A DNA stretch of 64,000 nt from contig NZ_VCIG01000014.1 of the NCBI RefSeq assembly GCF_006345815.1, positions 1-64,000 on the forward strand. Direction: 5' to 3'. Positions 8,217-17,100 of the stretch are shown one piece after another. How positions within the stretch are numbered: the first letter of the stretch is position 1; every line of letters starts with the position of its first letter. The position numbers and the translations under genes are program-made. Below the pieces are notes generated by a model that had not been told where the DNA came from, did no database searches, and saw nothing but the letters and a program-made list of their open reading frames with translations. This DNA comes from Ochrobactrum sp. CGA5. Lineage in GTDB: Bacteria > Pseudomonadota > Alphaproteobacteria > Rhizobiales > Rhizobiaceae.

Positions 8217-8510
8217 TCAGCCTTCGACTACGCTTCCCTGATTGAAGAGCTCTAGCCATTCAGATGGGGTCTTTTCGGCAAGCATTTTTTCAATCAACTG
8301 CCTGTTATCATCGGTTAGTTTTGCGGCTTCTGCGTGCGGGTCAGCTGACTTTACGATTTCGAGAAAGCTGATACGCAATTCGGATATCGTGTCGATAAGA
8401 GAGAAGTCCTCAGCAGATCTCCATTCGCTTGGACAAATCTTTTCAGCGGCAACGAGATTATCAAAATTAGCCTTATTACGTATGAAGATATCGGTTTTCA
8501 TCGAAGTCAT
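8217..8510 (-). CDS. Hypothetical protein, 97 aa
   Basis: Family not recognised. The start at 8510 is supported by AGGAG eight bases upstream; longer frames reaching back to 8618 have no site. It is a small, helical, acidic soluble protein ending in LELFNQGSVVEG. It is part of the minus-strand operon between the genes at 8636 and 8176. Confidence 0.65.
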   Translation of the reverse strand: MTSMKTDIFIRNKANFDNLVAAEKICPSEWRSAEDFSLIDTISELRISFLEIVKSADPHAEAAKLTDDNRQLIEKMLAEKTPSEWLELFNQGSVVEG

Positions 8511-8612
8511 ATTATTCTCCTGATTGTAGCCTTTCCTGTTTGGTGGCCGATTGTTAGGGTTTGAGCATGCCGCTCTCAATCCTCTCAGCGAATGTGACCG
8601 GAGGATAAAGCG

Positions 8613-8631
8613 GGGCATGATCCATGCCCCT
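8613..8631 (-). terminator. Short palindrome after the 8941-8636 gene
   Basis: GGGGCATG-AT-CCATGCCCC forms a compact hairpin just after the stop codon at 8636. There is no T-run. It may be an attenuator or an RNA-stabilising structure within the operon. Confidence 0.35.
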
Positions 8632-8635
8632 GCCC

Positions 8636-8941
8636 TCAGTGCTTATGATAACCGGAATTCAATGCGATGAGCGGGAGAATAACCTGACGATAGTCGGCAA
8701 TCAAACGATCCATAAGTTCGCCATTCTCATCTACCTTTTTGGTGGTGCGAAGGCCTTTTTCCGTATCTTTCCATTCAATGTGGATGCTATCGTCTTCAAA
8801 ATCCAACGTGACATTGATCGCGTGGGAGGCGTCAATCCGATACTGCAACAGGTAATCTGATGAGAGTTCAAATGTACCACGATTTGACTCCTGGTTGTGG
8901 GCAGCGGTGATGTCGACGGTTACGATTTCGGAATTGTTCAT
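8636..8941 (-). CDS. Hypothetical protein, 101 aa
   Basis: Family not recognised. It is a small soluble acidic protein with alternating hydrophobic strands (INVTLDFEDDSIHIEW) that suggest a beta-sheet core. It is in the operon headed by the 9809-9045 gene, with a possible hairpin on each side. Confidence 0.65.
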   Translation of the reverse strand: MNNSEIVTVDITAAHNQESNRGTFELSSDYLLQYRIDASHAINVTLDFEDDSIHIEWKDTEKGLRTTKKVDENGELMDRLIADYRQVILPLIALNSGYHKH

Positions 8942-8988
8942 TTAATTATTCCTAATTAGGTTGTTTACGGTTTCGAGTGATGCCACTC

Positions 8989-9036
8989 CCCATCCCCACT
9001 CCTCTGACTTCAATGCCAGAGGTTGGGGATGAAATG
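8989..9036 (-). terminator. Imperfect hairpin between the 9045 and 8941 genes
   Basis: CATCCCCAACCTCTGG (minus strand) pairs imperfectly with an AGAGGAGTGGGGATG-type arm across a 10-base loop. It follows the stop codon at 9045. No T-run is seen, so it may only partly reduce downstream expression. Confidence 0.35.
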
Positions 9037-9044
9037 GGACATCA

Positions 9045-9809
9045 TCAGTCGCCCAGACGGACACCCCATTTCCAAGTTGCAGCTTCCTCGGCTACTCGGA
9101 TCGAATAGAAGCGCTCTTCGTTGGCAAATATCGGGTCGTGTTGACCTTTGGTGTGAACAACGGTTGGGCACCAAGCGACAACATCAATGATTTCATCATC
9201 TTCAGTGCGGGCATACATCTCAGTTGAACGGACTTCGTGGGAGCCGCCAACGACTGCAGTTACTTCATCAACTCGGACATATTTGTCAGATGGGCGCTTG
9301 GAAGGCACCATCAAGACATCACCCTGACGAATAGAGGCATCGAGCTGCTTGTCCGTCACCTTCCACATCCAACGCTGTGCAGCGCGAACTGCGGCCTTTG
9401 GATCAGATGGGTTCTTGCGGATAGCTGCGTGGATAGCATGCGGCGATACAGGATGGCGGAAGAAGTCGTTTGTGATCTCGTTCTGGCCGACCAACACGTA
9501 GTCTTTATGGATGTTCGCGAAGCCCTTGGCATAGCGCTTGTAGAAGTGACGGATCTGAACGATGGCAACGCCCTGTTCAGCATCGTAGCCGTAGAGATCG
9601 AGATTCAGGCTATCACCGCGCATCTTCTTATCGAACTCAACGAAGGTCTCAGGAAGCACGGATTCGAAGATATTCATGATCTTGGAAGCTGATACTGCTA
9701 CGCCTTCGGCATCGGTATAACGAATGATTTCATTGTAATGACCGCGTTCGACGGTGTTCTGCTTGTAAGTATTGATTGCGGTTTTATTGATTTCTACTGA
9801 TGATAACAT
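9045..9809 (-). CDS. Hypothetical protein, 254 aa
   Basis: Family not recognised. Features are an N-terminal region with NEIIRYTDAEG, a basic middle (RAAQRWMWKVTDKQ) and a C-terminal region with DVVAWCP and paired Trp. No signal peptide or membrane segment is present. It is the first gene after the class I promoter at 9864-9892, about 55 bases upstream. It heads an operon of five genes (9809 to 7126). Near-complete coding density and a clean start support it as a real gene. Confidence 0.65.
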   Translation of the reverse strand: MLSSVEINKTAINTYKQNTVERGHYNEIIRYTDAEGVAVSASKIMNIFESVLPETFVEFDKKMRGDSLNLDLYGYDAEQGVAIVQIRHFYKRYAKGFANIHKDYVLVGQNEITNDFFRHPVSPHAIHAAIRKNPSDPKAAVRAAQRWMWKVTDKQLDASIRQGDVLMVPSKRPSDKYVRVDEVTAVVGGSHEVRSTEMYARTEDDEIIDVVAWCPTVVHTKGQHDPIFANEERFYSIRVAEEAATWKWGVRLGD

Positions 9810-9863
9810 TTTACGTTCCTTAGAATTGAGAATTAAACCCTATGTCTAATCTCTATACTTATT

Positions 9864-9892
9864 ATTATATGTGACGGCGCGGCACATAACAA
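9864..9892 (-). promoter_or_regulatory. Shared class I promoter/operator (copy B)
   Basis: On the minus strand TTGTTA, a 17-base spacer and TATAAT are perfect to spacing. The dyad TATGTG...CACATA spans the spacer. It lies 55 bases upstream of the 9809-9045 gene. This is the best match to a strong sigma-70-type promoter in the window, and a repressor bound at the dyad would block polymerase. Confidence 0.8.
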
Positions 9893-10009
9893 GTGTTTTC
9901 AACAAATAATTTGCATATTTTTAAATTATTTTATTGACATGTTTTGTTAGTGTTTCCGGGCTTTATTTGTTTGAAATTCAAAGTAACCTATGATTTTTAC
10001 ATGAATATT

Positions 10010-10396
10010 TCACTTTTCACGATCTTTCTTGCTATGAAGATCGACTTCCAAAGTCGCTGACATGCGATGTGCAGCACTCGATCCGTCGATTACAGCTTCG
10101 AGATCGGTGTCGATTTCATGAACTAAATCCAGGAATTCGGCCGACAGCAGGAAGTCAGCGAGTTCCTTATTGCGGATGTCGTTGGGTAATGAGATGCGGA
10201 TAATATCGGATTCGAAGGCCTGCCCGAGCGGATAGACGGCTCTTGCAATGGAAACAGACTCCGCTTTCAAATCGATATCAACGGCCGAGAATGGATGCCG
10301 GACTGTGCCGATCAAGGCATCAGGGTCGTTCATCAGCTGCTTTGCAAGAACTTTAGCATTCCATTCGGTTTTCAGGGGCTTAACGAAGTCGTTCAT
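10010..10396 (-). CDS. Hypothetical protein, 128 aa
   Basis: Family not recognised. It is soluble, with a leucine/aspartate-rich helical C-terminal half. It starts two bases after the stop of the upstream gene (10399), so the two are almost certainly translationally coupled. Confidence 0.65.
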   Translation of the reverse strand: MNDFVKPLKTEWNAKVLAKQLMNDPDALIGTVRHPFSAVDIDLKAESVSIARAVYPLGQAFESDIIRISLPNDIRNKELADFLLSAEFLDLVHEIDTDLEAVIDGSSAAHRMSATLEVDLHSKKDREK

Positions 10397-10398
10397 GG

Positions 10399-10758
10399 TT
10401 ACGCATTCCCCGCGACTTCGGCTTTGAAAAGCATCAGTTTTGACAGCTCGTCGGCTGAAATAGCCAGCACAGTCTGTAGAAGCACGACCTCGTCGATGCC
10501 TGCTTCCTGATTCAAGAGATCTTGCCAGAAACCCAGAATGGCCTGCGCTATCATTCGAGGGTCGCGACCTTCGTCTCCAGATATGCAGTATAGGCTGCCA
10601 GAATGGGTGGTGAAATTGGTGCCGTCGAATTTGCGAATTGGTGACGTAACGCGGATCTTTTCGCCAGCGATCCCGCCTTTTGGGAAGCCCATGCAGTGAA
10701 CTTCATTGGTCTTCGTATCGAATAGAAAGTGCCAGTTAGATAATGGTGTTGGTGACAT
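10399..10758 (-). CDS. Hypothetical protein, 119 aa
   Basis: Family not recognised. It has the glycine-rich stretch GFPKGGIAGEKI and the strand-like SGSLYCISGDEG. It is soluble. AAGGAGATT precedes the ATG at 10758. It is the first gene of a two-gene operon with 10396-10010, downstream of the TTGTGCCTTGCGA element at 10808-10821. Confidence 0.65.
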   Translation of the reverse strand: MSPTPLSNWHFLFDTKTNEVHCMGFPKGGIAGEKIRVTSPIRKFDGTNFTTHSGSLYCISGDEGRDPRMIAQAILGFWQDLLNQEAGIDEVVLLQTVLAISADELSKLMLFKAEVAGNA

Positions 10759-10807
10759 GTAATCTCCTTAAGCAATGTCGGTATTAAGCAATAATGCATA
10801 TAATATG

Positions 10808-10821
10808 TCGCAAGGCACAAG
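10808..10821 (-). promoter_or_regulatory. Shared class II upstream element (copy C)
   Basis: Minus-strand CTTGTGCCTTGCGA, followed by ACATATTATATG. It matches the 13-base element found upstream of the 30933, 37502 and 38077 genes. It also partly resembles the class I spacer and -10. It lies about 50 bases upstream of the 10758-10399 gene. Confidence 0.55.
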
Positions 10822-10824
10822 CAG

Positions 10825-11451
10825 TTATTTGCCTCGCCGTGCCCTCTCGTATGCGTATTTCTTGAGCCCTCGCACGCGCTGAATGTCCTCCCTAGCTTCC
10901 TGCGGCATCCACGCACGGATCAGGTCGCCATTGCGAATTAGGAGGTCATCTGCGAGCCGCAATACCTGCAAATTAACTGCCGCTTTAGGCACCAGTTTGA
11001 TAATCCTCTCGACAGCCTCGTTTTCACGCCCTGCCCCCATTTTCCATGCAATAAGTAGCAGCGCAATCGCCGGGGATCGACACCGACCTGCATGGCAATG
11101 GATGAGAAGCCTAAGCCCCAAGCTCCTTCCAATAGAAAAATCCCTATAGAAACTGAGGGCATCGACTAGATGTTGGCTTGCCACCGACAATTCAGTACCG
11201 TCATCAAAATCGATGTCATTGAATCTCAGGGTGAGATGCGGACGGCCATCATCGATGGTCAGCGACACTAGATTTCGGTCAGCGTTCTCGATGCTGATAA
11301 CGGCATCGAATTCCGCATGCCTTTCAAGGGCATTCTTTAAAGACATGACCTCCAGTCGGTTTAATTCGGTTTCCATCTTGCCTGCTTTCACTCCCATTAC
11401 ATTCTGATTCCGATTCCAAATCGGTCGGAAACCATTCCCTTTCACGTCCAA
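10825..11451 (-). CDS. Predicted tyrosine/dual-specificity phosphatase
   Basis: Encodes up to 208 residues. The signature loop HCHAGRCRS (118-126) contains the CX5R catalytic motif, with Cys119 as nucleophile and Arg125. Upstream, LRFNDIDFDDG (about 75-85) could supply the acidic residue of the general-acid loop. The protein resembles small bacterial tyrosine phosphatases of the HCHAGISRS type. The exact start is unclear: 11451, an ATG 18 codons in, or an ATG 25 codons in are all possible. It is separate from the small-gene operons and divergent from the cassette starting at 11639. Confidence 0.75.
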   Translation of the reverse strand: MDVKGNGFRPIWNRNQNVMGVKAGKMETELNRLEVMSLKNALERHAEFDAVISIENADRNLVSLTIDDGRPHLTLRFNDIDFDDGTELSVASQHLVDALSFYRDFSIGRSLGLRLLIHCHAGRCRSPAIALLLIAWKMGAGRENEAVERIIKLVPKAAVNLQVLRLADDLLIRNGDLIRAWMPQEAREDIQRVRGLKKYAYERARRGK

Positions 11452-11505
11452 TTTTCAACGGCGAAAAAATTCGCTTGTCGTATGCATGCTTGTCAATCAC
11501 CATAC

Positions 11506-11534
11506 TGCATATATTGCGGTATTGCATATATTGC
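11506..11534. repeat. Two direct copies of TGCATATATTGC, 17-bp period
   Basis: Copies lie at 11506-11517 and 11523-11534, giving a repeat period of 17 bp (about 1.6 helical turns). The repeat sits in the 187-base divergent region ahead of the traK/stb-like cassette. This suggests binding sites for the small DNA-binding protein encoded just downstream, or an oriT-associated or centromere-like site. Confidence 0.5.
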
Positions 11535-11638
11535 AAGCGGAATCTTCAGGTCGACCTGTTGGCCGTCTCGATCCGAAACCGAGACCGTTCCGTGAGCTGA
11601 TGATGAGACTGCAAAAACCGATAAAAGGAGAAAATTGA

Positions 11639-12154
11639 ATGACTGATTTAATATCGGCGCTTGAGGAACTTCGTGATGAGGTTCCGGTGTTGAAAATGGC
11701 GGAAGCCAATAAGTCCCCGACGCGACGCCTCATGGAAAGTGTCGACCTCTTTAAACAGCTGATTGATCTCAAATTCCGCCCTTCGCAGGTCTATGCGAAG
11801 GTTAAGGACACTGACGGGATTAAAGAAATCCGCGTCGCCTCAGGCATGACAGACGAGGCATACAAGCAGCACTTTGCATCCGTATACAATGCTTACAAGC
11901 GCGACCTACGCAAGAAGGCCAACAGGTCTGTAAAGGCGAAGCCCGCACCAAAGGTGACGGCTGCCAACGCAGCACCATCCAAGACATCGACATCGGAAAT
12001 CGCGATGTCCACCACCCCTGCCCCGACATCTGATGTTGTTGAGCCGACATCCGAGGTGCCTGTTGCGGAAACCAAAGCTGAAAAGAAAACCGAAAAGCCA
12101 GGCACACCTGCGCTGACTACTGGTGGTCGTGTCGACCGCCTAGCAAATTTCTAA
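11639..12154 (+). CDS. TraK/StbA-like small DNA-binding protein (putative)
   Basis: Encodes 171 residues. The N-terminal 95 residues are helical and basic at the end (DLFKQLIDLKFRPSQVYAKV, then YKRDLRKKA). They are followed by a long Ala/Pro/Thr/Lys-rich tail and a short conserved end (GGRVDRLANF). This architecture matches IncP TraK: a small HTH-like N-terminus with an Ala/Pro-rich tail. The gene order with the next two genes also matches traK-traL-traM. AAAAGGAG precedes the ATG. Direct repeats at 11506-11534 could be its sites. The homology is inferred from layout, not from a strong sequence match. Confidence 0.45.
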   Translation: MTDLISALEELRDEVPVLKMAEANKSPTRRLMESVDLFKQLIDLKFRPSQVYAKVKDTDGIKEIRVASGMTDEAYKQHFASVYNAYKRDLRKKANRSVKAKPAPKVTAANAAPSKTSTSEIAMSTTPAPTSDVVEPTSEVPVAETKAEKKTEKPGTPALTTGGRVDRLANF

Positions 12155-12167
12155 AAAGGAGAAAACA

Positions 12168-13079
12168 ATGACTGATATCGAAAATAGAAAAATCACTTTT
12201 GCTGATCGCTACATCGGATTCAAAATGAGTTCGGCAGGCGGCATCGGAAAGTCACGTGATTCAACTGAGACGGTGGACATACTACGCTCATCGTCAAGTT
12301 TGAGTACAATCGCAATTGACGGTGACAGCGATGAGCCGTTGGCGAACGAGACTTTATACAAGACAATGGGCAACCGCGAAGGCGGCAGTCATTTTGGCGC
12401 GCTTTTGCCAGCGTCAGAACAGGATCCCTATACCGGGGTTCTTACCGTGAATCTGCGGAAGGCAAACGCTCGTTCAGGTGATGTAATTTTCAACGCTATG
12501 GGTACCGAGGCAGATCGCATATGGGTCGACGGCGCGGGCGGATCGGAGCCTAACTTTGGCAAGCTGCTCATGGAAGACAACGGTGATCCAGAGTTTTTCG
12601 TCGAGACCATTTCAGAGGCTGGTTACGGCCTCGTCATATCGTTAATCGCATTACCTAGCAATCACAGCCGATGTGAGGATGCTGCAGAGTCGATCAGGTA
12701 TTATTTCGAACTCTATGGCTCGTTTCCGAGTGTTCATTTTGTTGTCACGATGAACATGTGGGGCAGTGAAAAACTGGACGATATGGGCGACCCAAGCTTC
12801 GCGTATTGGTACAATTCAAAGACACGGAAGGCGATGATGGAATCTGGTCGCTTGAGCGAGATCAAGATGCCTAGTTTGGCCAAAGACATGTTTAAAATCT
12901 TTGGTGACTTTGCTTCGAAGGAATGCGGAGCAGCACTGTCTAAGATCATCGACAAGGACTTTGCTCAAGCGAATGGAGTTCCTTTCCGCCAGCGATCAAC
13001 GATTGCTCGTACTCGGGCGATTTATATGAAGCAAATCGAGGCCGACCCATTTCTGAAGCACTTCTTCGGCATCGCCTAA
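12168..13079 (+). CDS. P-loop NTPase, TraL/StbB-like (putative)
   Basis: Encodes 303 residues. GGIGKS (24-29) is a Walker-A-like P-loop, although the Lys that precedes GG in ParA-type deviant motifs is Ala here. Later segments (VIFNAMGTEADRIWVDG, VHFVVTMNMWGS) are strands that fit a ParA/MinD-like fold. TraL of IncP plasmids and StbB of R388 occupy the same position between a small DNA-binding protein and a third gene. AAAAAGGAGAAAA precedes the ATG, 13 bases after the previous stop. A role in plasmid positioning or conjugation is inferred. Confidence 0.5.
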   Translation: MTDIENRKITFADRYIGFKMSSAGGIGKSRDSTETVDILRSSSSLSTIAIDGDSDEPLANETLYKTMGNREGGSHFGALLPASEQDPYTGVLTVNLRKANARSGDVIFNAMGTEADRIWVDGAGGSEPNFGKLLMEDNGDPEFFVETISEAGYGLVISLIALPSNHSRCEDAAESIRYYFELYGSFPSVHFVVTMNMWGSEKLDDMGDPSFAYWYNSKTRKAMMESGRLSEIKMPSLAKDMFKIFGDFASKECGAALSKIIDKDFAQANGVPFRQRSTIARTRAIYMKQIEADPFLKHFFGIA

Positions 13080-13103
13080 GCGGTGTCGGGAAAGGAGACC
13101 ACG

Positions 13104-14033
13104 ATGCAACAAAAATGGGAGACGAATGCGCGCCTCGCCGAGAGCCTTCGGAAGATAGAAGGCCTCACCGACGACGACATTAAAACGTTGTTTGATGTCG
13201 CTGACGCAACCGGGATGCCTATAACCGATGAACTGCTGCCCTTCTTCGCGACGATGTTGAGCCTTCGCCGCGAGGGTAAAAATACGACAGCCGCGATGAA
13301 AGAGCTGCTCGACAATTTTCAGCAGAATTCATCCATGATGCTGGAGCTCGAACGAGAGGCGAAAACGAACTTTATCGAGGAGCTCGATGCCAGGGGTAAT
13401 CAGGAGCTCGATCTCGCAAAGATAAAGCTGGAAGCCATCTCAAAAGAAATCGTCGGCGACACTGTAAAAACATTCAGCGCCGATATTCAGCAAAAAATGG
13501 CGGCAGCACTCGATGAAGCTCGGCATCAGGAACGAGACAGGATCGGCATCGAAAAGAAGGCTGTTGAATCCGAAAATCGGCGCAAGAACACCCGAATGCT
13601 TGCATCTGTATCAGCTGGCGTCGTAGCTCTTTTATTGCTGTCGAGTGCGGTGTTCTTTTCTATCGGGTACGTGAACGGCAAATCCAATGCGCAACTGATG
13701 GGGAGTGAAATCGCTCAGTGGGCAAAACTCCCGAATTCGAGACAGTTGGTGGATATCCTGAACAATGCCGATCCCTTGGCCATTACTCAGAAATGCGACC
13801 GCGCGGGTGGTGGTATGGTGGACGAGTTGGAGACCTGTCAGATCACCATCGTGAAAGGTCGGGACAGCCTGAGGCTTGCTTCTGGGACGCCCGTTTTTGA
13901 TCAGATCGAAGTCTGGTTGAAGACCACAGGTTATGGATGGCTTATTGGCATATCAGCGATTTCGACACTGTTTATGCGACGTCTGCTGCGATCCGTTTTC
14001 CGACATCGTTGGGTGTCCTGGGTCCTCGAATAA
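13104..14033 (+). CDS. Coiled-coil inner-membrane protein, TraM-like (putative)
   Basis: Encodes 309 residues. The ATG at 13104 is chosen because AAAGGAG lies seven bases upstream; a start at 13083 has none. A long charged helical region (about 1-160) is followed by a strong membrane segment (about 165-190). A probable second hydrophobic segment is near the C-terminus (YGWLIGISAISTLF). Position and architecture resemble TraM of the IncP traK-traL-traM set. It follows the NTPase gene by 24 bases, so the three form an operon. Confidence 0.5.
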   Translation: MQQKWETNARLAESLRKIEGLTDDDIKTLFDVADATGMPITDELLPFFATMLSLRREGKNTTAAMKELLDNFQQNSSMMLELEREAKTNFIEELDARGNQELDLAKIKLEAISKEIVGDTVKTFSADIQQKMAAALDEARHQERDRIGIEKKAVESENRRKNTRMLASVSAGVVALLLLSSAVFFSIGYVNGKSNAQLMGSEIAQWAKLPNSRQLVDILNNADPLAITQKCDRAGGGMVDELETCQITIVKGRDSLRLASGTPVFDQIEVWLKTTGYGWLIGISAISTLFMRRLLRSVFRHRWVSWVLE

Positions 14034-14169
14034 TTCTCATAAAATAATTCAGCAATGGCAGGGGTTTTGCCTTGTCTCTTGCATGAACTGCAAACAAACT
14101 ATTCATAACTGTTTATCTGCGAGTCTTTCAATGGAGGTGAACATGTACCGTTAAAAAGGAGAAAATTCA
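14034..14169 (+). other. Leader region with a tiny ORF before the autotransporter operon
   Basis: GGAGGTGAAC precedes ATG-TAC-CGT-TAA (14143-14154), a three-codon ORF with an excellent ribosome binding site. It ends immediately before the AAAAAGGAG of the next gene. It could be a translation-coupling leader; that is speculative. Confidence 0.3.
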
Positions 14170-17100
14170 ATGAAATCAATCGGAAGTCTAAGGCTGTTTT
14201 TAGTGATGGTCACTCTATATATGCTTGCCGCAGTTAACCCTGGTTGGGCGGCGTCGGCAGTGACCTTGGAGGCGAAGGTTTCCCAATATTTTCAGCACAA
14301 CTTCGCTGACGACTTCGCAGCTGGGCCATATTCGCTGGAAAGCGGCACACTGCCACCAGGTTTAGTGATGAACCTGAGCGGGGTTATCGATAATCCTACC
14401 CAGGTTGGGGTATATACTTTTACTATTCGTGGTTTCGATCTCAATGGAGATGAGGACAGGGTCACCTACACAATCAGGGTCAATCCGTTAGACCCAATAG
14501 TCGCACATGATGCACAGGCTTCACTCGGCACCAGTGGGAATTACACATATATCTATGATTTTTGGCAGCATGTGAACGCTGGAGACATGGCAGCTAGTCA
14601 GATCGTTATCAAATCTGTATCCGATTCTCGTGCTACAATTAGCCCAAGTTCCGGCTTTCGACCTGTCTATCTTTATCTTCCATTCGCCGTTCGTGGTGAT
14701 TTGGTCGTCCAATATGTGGCCGTCGATGTTCTCAATGGTGTTGAATCCAATATCGCAACCATCACTTTTCAGGTTACTCGCCCTGAAATGGCAATCCGGT
14801 TAAACGAGTCTTCGCCTCCTACAAGCGGCGATACAGGTTATGGCGTGAGCTTTATTGCTAGCAGCGGCGTCGGTCCATTTACATACTCGTATTCCGGCAA
14901 CATTCCTGCCGGACTCGTATGGGAAGAAGATCATAATGGCTCCGGCACAAATAACGCAGAAAGCGCTATTTTCACGCTTCGTGGCACGCTGCCGAACAAT
15001 GGTGTCTATCCGATAACCGTCACCATCACCGATGCTCTTGGCCAGACCAAATCGATTTCGCACACCATCGATCTGGGAGCCGTTGATCCCGTCACTGCAT
15101 CCGATGCAACTTTCGATCTGACATATGGCGGTTCACTCGATGTCGATCTGTCTACCTTAGTGACAGGTGATGTCTCTGCATTCGACAAAAGCTGGATTGA
15201 TACGAGCTACTATCGTGCCGACCTGAATGGGAGTGTAGTTACAATTCATTCCATGATTGACGGCGGTAATCCACCACGGTCTTTCACGATCCCTTATATG
15301 GTTTTTGGTGCGAACGGTGGTTCAGCATCAGGCACCCTTACGATCAATCTCGTGATCGCGGCACCCACGGTGTCAGACCTCAGCGTTTCTGCCGACCACT
15401 CTGGTGCCATTAATATCGATTTCGCTTCAGTCATCACCAAAGGCTCGTTTGACATCATGGATGTTGCTTTCGAAAGCACCAGCCTGAATATCGTCAACAC
15501 GTCGCCGACCACGTGGCACGTTCAGTACGATATCCTGGACAGCGCCAGAGAAGAAGTTATCCGGTTTTACGCTACCGATAACTTCGGTGAGCAATCGAAC
15601 CGCGCCACGCTTCGTATTTCGATACCTGCTCAGAAGATGATTTATGTCCAAGGCAGTGCATTGATCGGCAAAGTCGGCGAGAAACTTGAACACCAGGTCG
15701 TCGTCACAGGCGGTGTGGCACCATATACCTTAACCGTGTCGCCTGCTCTGCCGGACGGACTTGCTCTCAATGACGGCAAGATCGAAGGCACGCCAACTGC
15801 TGAGGGAAGCCAGCTGGTTCAGGTCACCGCTATCGATGCTGAGGGAACTTTCGGGTCCGGCATATTCAGTATCACAATCTCCTCTGCTGAGGCCGTAATC
15901 GAAGCTCCGAAGGCTGAAAATGGCTCGCTCGATCTCGACTTTGGTCAGTCCGGCACCGTTGATTTGGCTCAGTTGATTTCCGGTGACGTGGACACGATTG
16001 CCATTGTTTCGCAGCCATCCAAGGGCAGCATCAAGCTGGAAAGCAACACCGTTACTTACGTGCCGAATGAAGGCGCAACGGGTTCCGACATATTCAGTTT
16101 CATGGCTTCCAATGGAGGTGGATCTGCGATTGCAAACATCGCAATTTCTATCAAAGAACCTGTTGGGGAAGCACCGATTGCCAAAAATCACTTCATCCGC
16201 CTTCAGCCATTACAGGCGGGCGATGTCAATTTGACAGAGGGTGCGGTATCGAAAGATACGATCACCAGAGTTCACGTGTTGTCTTCGATTTCAGATGACA
16301 TTGGTATTGCAAACCTGGCTGATACACATCTCGGTTTCCAGCCAAATAAGGCCTTCGCGGGCAATGCCGTGGTCAGCTACCAGTTGGAAAACAAGTGGGG
16401 TCGTTCGGCAATTGCGACGGCAACATTTGCTGTAGCTGAACGCCCTGATCCATCTAAAGACGCCGAAGTGGCAGCGCTGCTGAAGGCGCAGGTTGATGCA
16501 GCAATCCGTCTTGCTGACGATCAGGTCGACAATATTACTCGTCGTCTTGAACAGATTCGTGCGGAAGCCCCTGGTGCCCGTTCGAATTCCTTTGATTGGC
16601 AGCTTGGTGTCGATTCCAAGGATAGCGCTCGCTATGACCATGAAGGCAATGACATCAGCGCGCAGAACAGTCTGAATGCCCGTGGAACGTTTGAGTCTTC
16701 AAATCCGCTGGCTGTTTGGACCACGGGTTATTTGAGATTGGGTGAGAGTGAGCTGGGCGGCATCGACATGAAGTCGACTGCGGTAGGTGGAACGGCTGGA
16801 GTCGATTATCGTTTCTCAGACGCCTTCGTTGGTGGTGTTGCTATCGGTTTCGGTCGTGAGATGTCGGAAATCGGCTCTAACGGCACCGAAAATGAAGCCA
16901 AGGCGATTTCAGGCGCTCTATACGGCACCTGGCATAACCGCAATGGTGCCTTTGTTGATGGCATTCTGGGCTTCTCCCATCTCACAATGGATAGCACGCG
17001 TTATGTGACGTCTACAGGTGAACTAGCATATGGTTCCCGTGATGGTACCACCGTCTTCGGATCGATCATCGGCGGATATCGCTTTGAGACGGAAAAGGGT

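Noticed and set aside
11506-11534. Direct repeat considered as a minimal CRISPR
   Set aside because: Only two short copies with a 5-base gap; better explained as protein-binding sites.
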